This document shows, one piece after another, positions 1 through 6,506 of a stretch of DNA of 10,881 nt. Position 1 is the first letter of the stretch, and every line of letters begins with the position of its first letter. Position numbers and translations under genes: made by a program. The stretch is from an uncultured beta proteobacterium. GTDB lineage: Bacteria; Pseudomonadota; Gammaproteobacteria; Burkholderiales; Burkholderiaceae_B. Below the pieces are notes generated by a model. It did no database searches, was not told where the DNA came from, and saw only the letters and a program-made list of their open reading frames with translations. Where the stretch lies: NCBI GenBank assembly GCA_903924715.1, contig CAIYCP010000565.1, forward strand, positions 1 through 10,881, written 5' to 3'.

Positions 1-39
1 GGCATGGATGTTATGGTCGGTTTGGGTTGGAGATTCTAA
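1..39 (+). CDS. C-terminal end of a probable outer-membrane beta-barrel protein (partial)
   Basis: Frame 1 reads GMDVMVGLGWRF and then TAA at 37-39; the rest of the gene lies left of the window. Counting back from the end, Phe is last, Trp is at -3, Leu at -5, Val at -7 and Val at -9. This alternation of apolar residues with a terminal aromatic is the known C-terminal signal by which the BAM machinery recognises outer-membrane beta-barrels. A transcript ending here would run into the strong hairpin at 100-141, as expected for a gene end. A FadL-type fatty-acid porin would suit the neighbouring beta-oxidation genes, but that is only a guess from context, and porins, OmpV/MipA-type or OmpW-type barrels would fit as well. 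Twelve residues are too few to name a family, and the reading frame itself could be chance. Confidence 0.42.
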   Translation, partial: GMDVMVGLGWRF

Positions 40-54
40 GCTTTCAAGTTGTTA

Positions 55-89
55 ACGCCCAGCAAGGTTTGTAAAAACCGAGTGGGCGT
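55..89. other. Nested inverted repeat between converging genes
   Basis: An outer stem ACGCCC (55-60) pairs with GGGCGT (84-89), and an inner stem GGTTT (66-70) pairs with AAACC (75-79) around a 4-base loop, with small internal loops between. There is no T run directly after it on either strand, so it is not a classical intrinsic terminator. It may protect the 3' end of the rightward transcript or assist the stronger hairpin just downstream. No protein is evident here. Confidence 0.4.
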
Positions 90-99
90 GAAGTACGAT

Positions 100-141
100 T
101 AAAAAACTGCCGCGAATCCTTCGACTCGCGGCAGTTTTTTA
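100..141. terminator. Bidirectional intrinsic terminator
   Basis: The arm 100-115 (TAAAAAACTGCCGCGA) pairs perfectly with 126-141 (TCGCGGCAGTTTTTTA) around a 10-base loop. The core CTGCCGCGA/TCGCGGCAG is GC-rich. Each strand ends the stem with a run of six T (135-140 on plus; complement of 101-106 on minus), so the element has intrinsic-terminator form in both directions. It lies 16 bases beyond the stop codon of the leftward thiolase gene and about 60 bases beyond the stop of the rightward gene at the left edge, so it probably ends both transcripts. Confidence 0.9.
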
Positions 142-157
142 TCTCGCAGCAACAAAT

Positions 158-1351
158 TTAGCAGCGCTCAAAAATCCCTGCAGCACCCATCCCCGTGCCC
201 ACGCACATCGTCACCATCGCGTATTTCAGATGACGACGGTGCAAGGCGTGAATCGCTGTAGCACTGCGAATTGCGCCGGTGGCCCCCAACGGATGTCCGA
301 GTGCAATCGCGCCACCCAGAGGGTTTACTTTCGCGGGATCAAGCTGCAAGTCTTGAATCACTGCCAAGGATTGCGCAGCAAAGGCTTCGTTGAGTTCAAT
401 CCAATCCAGATCATCTTGTTTGAGGCCCGCCAACCTAAGGGCAGCGGGGATCGCCTCTTTAGGACCTATGCCCATGATCTCGGGCGCAACGCCCTTAACC
501 GCAAAGCTTACGAAGCGGGCTAAGGGCGTCACGTTAAATTGTTTAAGCGCCTTTTCGCTCATCAAGAGCACCGCGCCCGCACCATCTGAGGTTTGTGAAC
601 TATTGCCGGCGGTGACGCTACCCCTTGCCGCAAACACGGTACGCAGTTTGGCCAAGCCCTCAAGCGAGGTATCCGCACGCGGGCCTTCGTCTTGCGTAAA
701 CGCTTTCCACGAAACATCCACCGCGCCCTGCTCAAGATTCATTTTGCGTTGCGCGAGCTCAACTGCAAAGATTTCAGCATTAAATTCGCCCGCAGCCTGC
801 GCCGCCAACGCTCTTTGATGCGACAACAAAGCAAAAGCGTCTTGCGCTTCGCGAGTGACTTTCCATTGCTGTGCGACTTTTTCAGCAGTTAAGCCCATGC
901 CGTATGCAATGCCCACATTTTCGTCTTTAAACACATTGGGCGACAAAGAAGGCGTATTGCCGCTCATGGGCACCATACTCATTGATTCAACACCGCCCGC
1001 GATCATCACATCAGCTTCGCCCACACGAATCCGATCAGCCGCCATTGCGATCGCATTCAACCCCGACGAACAAAAGCGATTAACCGTCATCCCACCCACA
1101 GAATTTGGCAGGCCTGCCAACAACAAGGCAATGCGGGCCACGTTAAAGCCTTGCTGGGCTTCTGGCATGGCGCAGCCAACAATCACGTCTTCGATCGCCT
1201 GAGGATCAAGCGCTGGCACCTGCAACAACAGATTCTTCAGCGTCTGAGCAAACAAGTCATCGGGCCGGGTGAAGCGCAACGCACCGCGCCCTGATTTGCC
1301 AACTGGCGTGCGCGTGGCCGCGACGATATAAGCGTCTTGAAGGTTTTTCAT
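158..1351 (-). CDS. fadA: 3-ketoacyl-CoA thiolase (acetyl-CoA C-acyltransferase), FadA type
   Basis: 397 residues, the full length of the thiolase family. The enzyme cleaves 3-ketoacyl-CoA with CoA to acetyl-CoA and an acyl-CoA two carbons shorter, the last step of each beta-oxidation cycle, in the cytoplasm. The nucleophilic Cys94 lies in NRFCSSGLNAI (91-101). The other active-site segments are present: NEAFA (321-325), GGAIALGHPLGATGA with His353 (346-360), and CVGTGMGAAGIFE with Cys383 (383-395). The stretch SVTAGNSSQTSDGAGAV (245-261) resembles degradative rather than PHB-type biosynthetic thiolases, but chain-length preference cannot be read safely. The ATG at 1349-1351 follows AAGGAAG (minus strand, 1364-1358) at 6 bases. 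It is the last gene of the operon: 26 bases separate it from the FadN-type gene upstream, and the hairpin at 100-141 follows its stop. A general acetyl-CoA acetyltransferase is the main alternative. Confidence 0.93.
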   Translation of the reverse strand: MKNLQDAYIVAATRTPVGKSGRGALRFTRPDDLFAQTLKNLLLQVPALDPQAIEDVIVGCAMPEAQQGFNVARIALLLAGLPNSVGGMTVNRFCSSGLNAIAMAADRIRVGEADVMIAGGVESMSMVPMSGNTPSLSPNVFKDENVGIAYGMGLTAEKVAQQWKVTREAQDAFALLSHQRALAAQAAGEFNAEIFAVELAQRKMNLEQGAVDVSWKAFTQDEGPRADTSLEGLAKLRTVFAARGSVTAGNSSQTSDGAGAVLLMSEKALKQFNVTPLARFVSFAVKGVAPEIMGIGPKEAIPAALRLAGLKQDDLDWIELNEAFAAQSLAVIQDLQLDPAKVNPLGGAIALGHPLGATGAIRSATAIHALHRRHLKYAMVTMCVGTGMGAAGIFERC

Positions 1352-1377
1352 CAGTCACTTCCTTTTTAATCTTTCTC

Positions 1378-3834
1378 TTAATTACGAACAGGTTTGCCGG
1401 TTTGCAGCAAGCCCATGACGCGTTCGATTGACTTGGGGTGGGCAATCAGTTCAATAAAGGCCTGACGCTCAAGTTTAAGCAGCCATTCTTCAGTGACTAA
1501 GGTGCCTGCTTCAACATCGCCCCCAGTGATGACATCGATAATTTTTTTAGCGATGAAGCAGTCGTGCTCTGAAATAAAACCACCCTCGCGCATATTGACT
1601 AATTGCCCCATCACGGTTGCAGCCACCGAGCGACCCGCCACTGCAATCGGCGTTTGAACCGGAGGACGATAGCCCGCGTAATGCATCGCTTTAACTTGCG
1701 CCTGCGCTTGAGCCAGCAGCTCATACACGTTGGCGACAATAATGTCGTCAGTTTTTAAATAATCCATTTTGACGGCATCGTGTGCCGAAACCGATACCTT
1801 GGCCATCGCAGCATTTTCAAACGAAGCCGTGATGAAGTTCAAGAAGTTTGCAGCCTGCGGCGCCTGTCCGATTTTTTCAACACCACGCGCGGCGCGAATA
1901 GCAGCTTCTTTTAACCCACCACCCGCAGGTAACAAGCCCACCCCGATTTCAACCAAACCAATATAGCTTTCAATCGTGGCAACACGTCTAGCAGACTGCA
2001 ATACCAACTCGCAACCACCACCAAGCGCGATACCCGAGACTGCGCAGACAACGGGCACTTGTGCGTATTTGACCCGCATCATCGTGTCTTGAAATAACTG
2101 CACAAAGGGCTCGACCCCTTTGGGGCCACCCTTCATCACCAAAGGCAAGGCCGCCTCTAGATTTGCGCCCGCTGAGAATGGGCCACCGGGTGCACCCAAT
2201 TGCAAAGAAGTCGGCTGCCAGATCACCACGCCCGCGTACTGTGCTTCAGCCAAAGTGATCGCCTGCTGGATTCCGCTCAAGACGTCTGAACTAAAGGTGT
2301 TCATCTTCGAGCGAAACGACACAATCAATACCTGTGGCTGTGCCGGTTCGACCCAGGCGCGAAGATCTGTGTTTTCAAAGATTGTCTGACCCGCACTGCG
2401 AGGATCTGCAGAGCCGTCACCCAACAAAGGTGCTCGAAATACCTGCTTTTGATAAACCGGTAAGTTTGACCTTGGCAAATACTTTTTTTGTTCGCCCGAC
2501 CAAGAGCCCTCGGGTGTATGCACGGCTTGACGCTCGGCCACTGGTCCTTTAAATACCCAGTCAGGCAAAGACGCACGACAAAGTGCCTTGCCTTGCTCAA
2601 TATCTTCTTTGACCCAGCCTGCAATTTGACTCCAACCCGCAGCTTGCCAGTCTTCAAAAGGGCCATGCTCCCAACCATAACCCCAACGCATCGCAAAATC
2701 AATTTCGCGTGCCGAGTCTGCGATCGATTCTAGATGCACGGCAATGTAGTGAAAAATATCTCTGAAAATTGCCCATAAAAACTGCGCTTGTGGGTCGTCG
2801 GTTTCGCGCAGCAAGGCAAAGCGCTCAGCGACAGGTTTTTTAAGAATGCGCTCAACAATCGGCGCAATCGTTGCGCTCGAGGGTTCGTACTCTTTCGTTT
2901 CAGGGTTCAACACCAAAACGGCCTTGCCTTCTTTTTTAAAAAAACCCGCCTTGGTTTTTTGTCCGAGCCGCCCAAGCGAAATCAAAGAAGCCAATATAGC
3001 GGGCACTTTGAATAGTTCTATGAAGGGGTCTTGCTTCAAGCCGTTTTCCATTGTTCGGATCACGTTGGCTAGGGTGTCCAAACCGACGACATCGCTGGTA
3101 CGAAATGTTGCAGATTTTGCGCGGCCTAGTTTGCTACCGGTGATGGCATCGACCACATCAAAACCTAGTTTATATTTCTCAGCCTCGGCAAACACTGCCA
3201 AGATCGCGAAGACGCCTACACGGTTGCCCACAAAGTTAGGTGTATCTTTGGCGCGGACCACACCCTTACCCATGGTCGACGTCATAAAGGTTTCGAGCTG
3301 ATCAAGAATGGCCGGGTCAGTATCGGGCAAGGGAATGAGTTCAAGCAAATGCATATAGCGCGGGGGATTGAAGAAATGCACCCCACAAAACCGCTTTTTT
3401 AAATCCCCAGAAAAGCCAGCAGACAACTCGGTGATAGAAAGGCCCGAGGTGTTCGTTGCAAAAATCGCCTGGGGTGCAATATGTGGTGCCACTTTTTCAT
3501 AAAGCGCATGCTTCCAGTCTAGGCGCTCGGCAATCGCCTCGATCACCAAATCGCAGTCTGCCAACCGCGCCAGATCATCTTCGTAATTGGCAGCTTGTAT
3601 TAAATCGGCGGTCGCTGTCAGTGCAAGCGGCGCTGGGCTTAGTTTCTTTAAATTGTCGATGGCCTTAAGGGCGATCGCATTTTTGTTTTGTGGTTTTCCG
3701 TCACTTGCATTGGGCGCCGCCAAGTCGAACAAAATCACGGGTACGCCGGTATTGACACAATGCGCCGCGATTTGCGCGCCCATTACCCCAGCGCCTAACA
3801 CCGCCACTTTACGGATAGGTCGATTGATTTGCAT
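1378..3834 (-). CDS. fadN: 3-hydroxyacyl-CoA dehydrogenase/enoyl-CoA hydratase, FadN type
   Basis: 818 residues; a bifunctional cytoplasmic enzyme that hydrates 2-enoyl-CoA and oxidises the resulting L-3-hydroxyacyl-CoA with NAD+. The dehydrogenase comes first: GAGVMG (14-19) is the Rossmann dinucleotide loop, followed by EAIAE (99-103), NTSGLSIT (128-135, catalytic-region Ser130), VHFFNPP with His153 and Glu165 (the His-Glu pair 12 residues apart, as in known enzymes), and Asn204 in DTPNFVGNR. The C-terminal dehydrogenase domains occupy roughly 195-410. A crotonase domain fills about 495-700: FSAGANLE (553-560) forms the oxyanion region, and both catalytic Glu are kept, Glu609 in GGGCEL and Glu629 in GLVEIG, 20 residues apart. 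This order is the reverse of E. coli FadB (hydratase first) and matches Bacillus FadN. ATG 3834 is preceded by AGAGGA (3848-3843) at 8 bases. It lies between the acyl-CoA dehydrogenase gene (66-base gap) and the thiolase gene (26-base gap). Confidence 0.93.
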   Translation of the reverse strand: MQINRPIRKVAVLGAGVMGAQIAAHCVNTGVPVILFDLAAPNASDGKPQNKNAIALKAIDNLKKLSPAPLALTATADLIQAANYEDDLARLADCDLVIEAIAERLDWKHALYEKVAPHIAPQAIFATNTSGLSITELSAGFSGDLKKRFCGVHFFNPPRYMHLLELIPLPDTDPAILDQLETFMTSTMGKGVVRAKDTPNFVGNRVGVFAILAVFAEAEKYKLGFDVVDAITGSKLGRAKSATFRTSDVVGLDTLANVIRTMENGLKQDPFIELFKVPAILASLISLGRLGQKTKAGFFKKEGKAVLVLNPETKEYEPSSATIAPIVERILKKPVAERFALLRETDDPQAQFLWAIFRDIFHYIAVHLESIADSAREIDFAMRWGYGWEHGPFEDWQAAGWSQIAGWVKEDIEQGKALCRASLPDWVFKGPVAERQAVHTPEGSWSGEQKKYLPRSNLPVYQKQVFRAPLLGDGSADPRSAGQTIFENTDLRAWVEPAQPQVLIVSFRSKMNTFSSDVLSGIQQAITLAEAQYAGVVIWQPTSLQLGAPGGPFSAGANLEAALPLVMKGGPKGVEPFVQLFQDTMMRVKYAQVPVVCAVSGIALGGGCELVLQSARRVATIESYIGLVEIGVGLLPAGGGLKEAAIRAARGVEKIGQAPQAANFLNFITASFENAAMAKVSVSAHDAVKMDYLKTDDIIVANVYELLAQAQAQVKAMHYAGYRPPVQTPIAVAGRSVAATVMGQLVNMREGGFISEHDCFIAKKIIDVITGGDVEAGTLVTEEWLLKLERQAFIELIAHPKSIERVMGLLQTGKPVRN

Positions 3835-3900
3835 TGAAAAGATCCTCTTTGCTGCAATAGGTATTTTGTTAAAGGTATTTAAATTATGTCTGTACTATTT

Positions 3901-5694
3901 TTAGAATAATGCCGCATCTAAACTCATCAAGCTTGAAGCGCCGGCACGTGCAAAACGAATTTGCGAGGCGGTTTCGGGCAACAAACGCGCAAAGTAAAAA
4001 CGTGCGGTCGCCAGTTTGGCCTCATAAAAGGTATCGTTGCTTTTCTTATTATCAAGCGCAACCCTTGCCATCCGGGCAAATAGATAGGCATAGACCAGAT
4101 GACCCAGCACACGCAGATAAGGCACCGCAGCCGCCCCCACTTCGTTGTGATTCAGCATCGCTTTCAAACCAATTTCTTTAGTCAGTTTTTCAACCTTATC
4201 CGCCAACTCAGCCAAGGGGTCGATAAATTCGGCCATTTCTTTACGAACCCCTTCTTTTTCAATGAAGGCTTCGATGATTTTGCCAAACTTTTTTAGTTTA
4301 GCGCCCATATCTGAAAGCACTTTACGGCCCAGTAAATCAAGTGACTGAATGGTATTGGTCCCTTCGTAGATCATATTAATGCGCGAGTCGCGCACAAACT
4401 GTTCCATCCCCCAATCAGCGATATAGCCGTGTCCACCAAAAACCTGTAAGCCTTCGCTCGTCGCCGCAAAGGCGTTATCCGTGATAAAAGCTTTTACAAT
4501 CGGCGTTAGCAGCGTCACAAGATCTGCATTGGCCTCACGCTCGTTTGGATCAGGGTGATTTTGTTCTATGTCAATCATGAGCGCGACCCAGTACGCAAAG
4601 GCGCGCGCACCCTCAGCGTAGGCGCGCTGGGTCAACAGCATACGACGCACATCTGGATGAACAATAATCGGATCAGCCACTTTATCGGGTGCTTGGGCCC
4701 CTTTTAAACTACGCATTTGCAAACGCTCTTTCGCGTACGCCGCCGAGTTTTGGTAGGCGACTTCAGTTAAGCCCACGCTTTGCATCCCCACCCCAAGGCG
4801 CGCGGCATTCATCATGATGAACATCGCACGTAACCCTTGATGCGGTTCTCCCACGAGCGTGCCGCACGCACCGTCAAAGTTCATCACGCACGTCGCGTTA
4901 CCATGAATACCCATCTTGTCTTCAAGTGAACCACAACTGAGCGTATTTTTATTTTGCGCACTGATGTCACCCAGTTCATTGGGTAAATATTTTGGCACTA
5001 CAAACAACGAGATCCCTTTTGTACCGGTCGGCGCATCGGGCAAACGGGCCAACACCAGGTGAATAATATTTTGACCCAAGTCATGTTCGCCGCTTGAGAT
5101 GAATATTTTTGTTCCGGTAATGGCATAGCTGCCGTCACCATGCGCTTCAGCTTTTGTTTTTAACAGACCAAGGTCGGTGCCGCAGTGGGGTTCGGTCAAA
5201 CACATGGTGCCAAGCCATTGCCCTGACACAAGTTTTTTTAAATACAACGATTTTTGCTCGGGCGTACCGTGTGCCTTCAAGCATTCATACGCGCCGTGCG
5301 ACAGACCTGGATACATGGTCCAGGCTTGATTGGCCGAATTCAGCATTTCGTATAAAACTGTATTGAGCAAAACCGGTAAGCCTTGGCCGTCATACTCGGG
5401 GCTGCAGGCTAAAGCAGGCCAACCTGCTTGAACATATTGTTCATACGCCTCTTTAAACCCAACCGGCGTCGTGACCGCGCCATCGTCGTGGCGTGTGCAG
5501 CCTTCTTTATCGCCGATTTGATTCAACGGCTGGACGATCTCTTTTGCAAATTTGGCGGCTTGCTCAAGAATCTGCTGAATCGTATCTTGGTCGATCTCTT
5601 GATGCGCAGGCAATGATTTAAAGACTTCTTGAACATTTAAAACTTCATGCATCACAAAGTGCATATCTCGTAAAGGCGCGGTGTAACTAGGCAC
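3901..5694 (-). CDS. fadE: Acyl-CoA dehydrogenase (FAD), long form with C-terminal extension
   Basis: 597 residues from the GTG at 5694-5692. The enzyme introduces the 2,3-double bond of acyl-CoA and passes electrons to electron-transfer flavoprotein. Numbering from this GTG: an N-terminal alpha region (about 20-150), MCLTEPHCGTD (164-174, FAD/substrate segment), TGTKIFIS (193-200), QVFGGHGY (417-424), and YEGTNTIQ with the catalytic base Glu444. About 120 further residues form the C-terminal helical domain of the ~600-residue subgroup, which is longer than medium-chain dehydrogenases (~380). An ATG at 5742 would add 16 residues, but they lie inside the regulator gene, have no family resemblance, and the protein family usually starts at xPSYTAPLRDM; the GTG also has AGGAG at 5 bases. 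The start overlaps the TetR gene stop by 8 bases, which suggests translational coupling. Likely substrates are medium- to long-chain acyl-CoAs, inferred from context. Symbol by analogy to Bacillus FadE. Confidence 0.9.
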   Translation of the reverse strand: MPSYTAPLRDMHFVMHEVLNVQEVFKSLPAHQEIDQDTIQQILEQAAKFAKEIVQPLNQIGDKEGCTRHDDGAVTTPVGFKEAYEQYVQAGWPALACSPEYDGQGLPVLLNTVLYEMLNSANQAWTMYPGLSHGAYECLKAHGTPEQKSLYLKKLVSGQWLGTMCLTEPHCGTDLGLLKTKAEAHGDGSYAITGTKIFISSGEHDLGQNIIHLVLARLPDAPTGTKGISLFVVPKYLPNELGDISAQNKNTLSCGSLEDKMGIHGNATCVMNFDGACGTLVGEPHQGLRAMFIMMNAARLGVGMQSVGLTEVAYQNSAAYAKERLQMRSLKGAQAPDKVADPIIVHPDVRRMLLTQRAYAEGARAFAYWVALMIDIEQNHPDPNEREANADLVTLLTPIVKAFITDNAFAATSEGLQVFGGHGYIADWGMEQFVRDSRINMIYEGTNTIQSLDLLGRKVLSDMGAKLKKFGKIIEAFIEKEGVRKEMAEFIDPLAELADKVEKLTKEIGLKAMLNHNEVGAAAVPYLRVLGHLVYAYLFARMARVALDNKKSNDTFYEAKLATARFYFARLLPETASQIRFARAGASSLMSLDAALF

Positions 5695-6337
5695 GTGAAC
5701 TCCTGTTTTGATCAATGACGTGTTGGATAGATTGCGTCGCAATCTCGACGCTTTTTGAAAGCTTTAAAAACCGAACATCGTGGTGCAAGCCTTGCACGTA
5801 GCTGTAAATTTGAAACAACATGATCTCAGGCTCACAGTGTTTTTTAAGGTCTCCCACTTCGACCGCCTGCTCAATTGCACGCCGCAAAGCAGCACGCCAA
5901 GTTTGTACGCTATGAACAAGTTCGTCGCGCACTGGGCCAGAGCGATCATCAAACTCGACCGCCCCAGAAATAAAAATGCATCCAGCACTTAATTCTTGGA
6001 CACTGGTTTGCATCCACAGATTAATCATTTGCTGAAGGCGTGGTAGCCCCTTAGGCTCGCGCAAGGCGGGTTCGAACACCCGCAACTCAAATCGCCGGTA
6101 GTACTCTCGCACGACCGCAAGCTGCAACGCTTCGCGCGAGCCAAAGTGTGCGAAGACACCACTTTTACTCATCGCGAGCACTTCGGCCAAGTGTCCAACC
6201 GTCAGCCCCTCAAGCCCCTGCTGACTTGCGATCTGCAATGCGCGGTCGACGATCATCGCCTTGGTGAGCGCCCCCTTTGAATGAGCTGCGTGCGCCTGCT
6301 GCGTGGTTTGGATCATTGGGGCTTGCGCGAGTTTCAT
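5687..6337 (-). CDS. TetR/AcrR-family transcriptional regulator, probable fatty-acid degradation repressor
   Basis: 216 residues from ATG 6337. The N-terminal DNA-binding domain is clear: helix-turn-helix LTVGHLAEVLAMSKSGVFAHFGSREAL spans residues 45-71 (the end, KSGVFAHFGSREAL, is the usual TetR recognition helix and following turn). The rest (about 80-216) is the all-helical ligand and dimer domain; it carries GCIFISGAVEFDDR (119-132), a segment I associate with Burkholderiales TetR proteins. It heads the operon and overlaps the dehydrogenase gene by 8 bases; fadD lies divergently. A TetR regulator of fatty-acid degradation named FadP has been described in betaproteobacteria, and this may be it, with an acyl-CoA as ligand; that identity is inference. 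A GTG at 6349 could add 4 residues; neither start has a strong Shine-Dalgarno sequence. Autoregulation is likely given the palindromes just upstream. Confidence 0.87.
   Translation of the reverse strand: MKLAQAPMIQTTQQAHAAHSKGALTKAMIVDRALQIASQQGLEGLTVGHLAEVLAMSKSGVFAHFGSREALQLAVVREYYRRFELRVFEPALREPKGLPRLQQMINLWMQTSVQELSAGCIFISGAVEFDDRSGPVRDELVHSVQTWRAALRRAIEQAVEVGDLKKHCEPEIMLFQIYSYVQGLHHDVRFLKLSKSVEIATQSIQHVIDQNRSSRA
5700..5704 (-). promoter_or_regulatory. Ribosome binding site that fixes the acyl-CoA dehydrogenase start
   Basis: The minus strand reads AGGAG at 5704-5700, 5 bases before the GTG at 5694. The site lies inside the last codons of the TetR gene, so ribosomes finishing the regulator would be next to the new start. 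This argues for GTG 5694 rather than the longer ATG start at 5742. Confidence 0.75.
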
Positions 6338-6358
6338 TTGGATTGACACCGATAATTT

Positions 6359-6380
6359 CTATTATTTTAAACAATAATAG
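6359..6380. promoter_or_regulatory. Candidate operator: perfect AT-rich inverted repeat
   Basis: CTATTATT (6359-6366) and AATAATAG (6373-6380) are exact reverse complements around the 6-base spacer TTAAAC. The 22-base length and dyad symmetry suit a dimeric TetR-type regulator, and it lies about 20 bases upstream of the regulator's start, over its candidate -10. AT-rich promoters give such repeats by chance more easily than GC-rich sequence does, so binding is inferred. Confidence 0.5.
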
Positions 6381-6392
6381 CACGATCGTTCG
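6381..6392. promoter_or_regulatory. Candidate operator around ACGATCGT
   Basis: ACGATCGT (6382-6389) is a perfect 8-base palindrome, followed by TCGT; with one mismatch it extends one pair further on each side (G at 6380, C at 6391). It stands out as a GC-rich island within AT-rich DNA, directly beside the other palindrome and just upstream of the candidate fadD -10. ACGA/TCGT half sites of this sort are common in TetR-family operators, which makes this the better of the two operator candidates. Confidence 0.5.
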
Positions 6393-6506
6393 TATTTTTT
6401 ATGATAATAAATCTGTTGTCTATTAGTTAAAACGCTAATGGTACTAACCGAGTGCCGCCGACTACTATTGGCGCAGAGTCCCCGCGACCAAAGACACCCA
6501 GGCTCG

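Larger units (their letters stand above)
6338..6506. promoter_or_regulatory. Divergent promoter region between regulator operon and fadD
   Basis: This stretch is markedly AT-rich between about 6350 and 6430, unlike the genes around it, and separates two divergent coding starts. Candidate -10 sequences are TATGATAAT (6400-6408) for rightward fadD transcription and TAAAAT (minus strand, 6369-6364) for the leftward operon; I find no convincing -35 hexamer for either. Two palindromes lie between and over these sites (6359-6380 and 6381-6392), so one bound regulator could control both transcripts. Bases 6438-6506 could encode an N-terminal extension of FadD, but this seems unlikely. Confidence 0.7.

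Noticed and set aside
390..818. 142-codon rightward open frame inside the thiolase gene
   Set aside because: Antisense to conserved thiolase motifs; its Ala/Ser/Pro-rich composition is typical of a shadow frame.
2846..3301. 151-codon rightward open frame inside the FadN-type gene
   Set aside because: It lies fully antisense to conserved dehydrogenase sequence and its product is low-complexity with no recognised family.
3835..3900. Possible terminator or internal promoter between the FadE- and FadN-type genes
   Set aside because: The gap contains an 8-base direct repeat AGGTATTT (3859-3866, 3873-3880) and AT-rich sequence, but no hairpin with a T run and no convincing -35/-10 pair; the genes are treated as one operon.
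5695..5742. 16-residue N-terminal extension of the acyl-CoA dehydrogenase from ATG 5742
   Set aside because: It lies within the regulator coding sequence, lacks family similarity, and the GTG at 5694 has a well-spaced AGGAG and fits the usual family start.
6438..6506. 23-residue N-terminal extension of FadD
   Set aside because: No similarity to FadD N-termini, no Shine-Dalgarno sequence, and composition unlike the rest of the protein.
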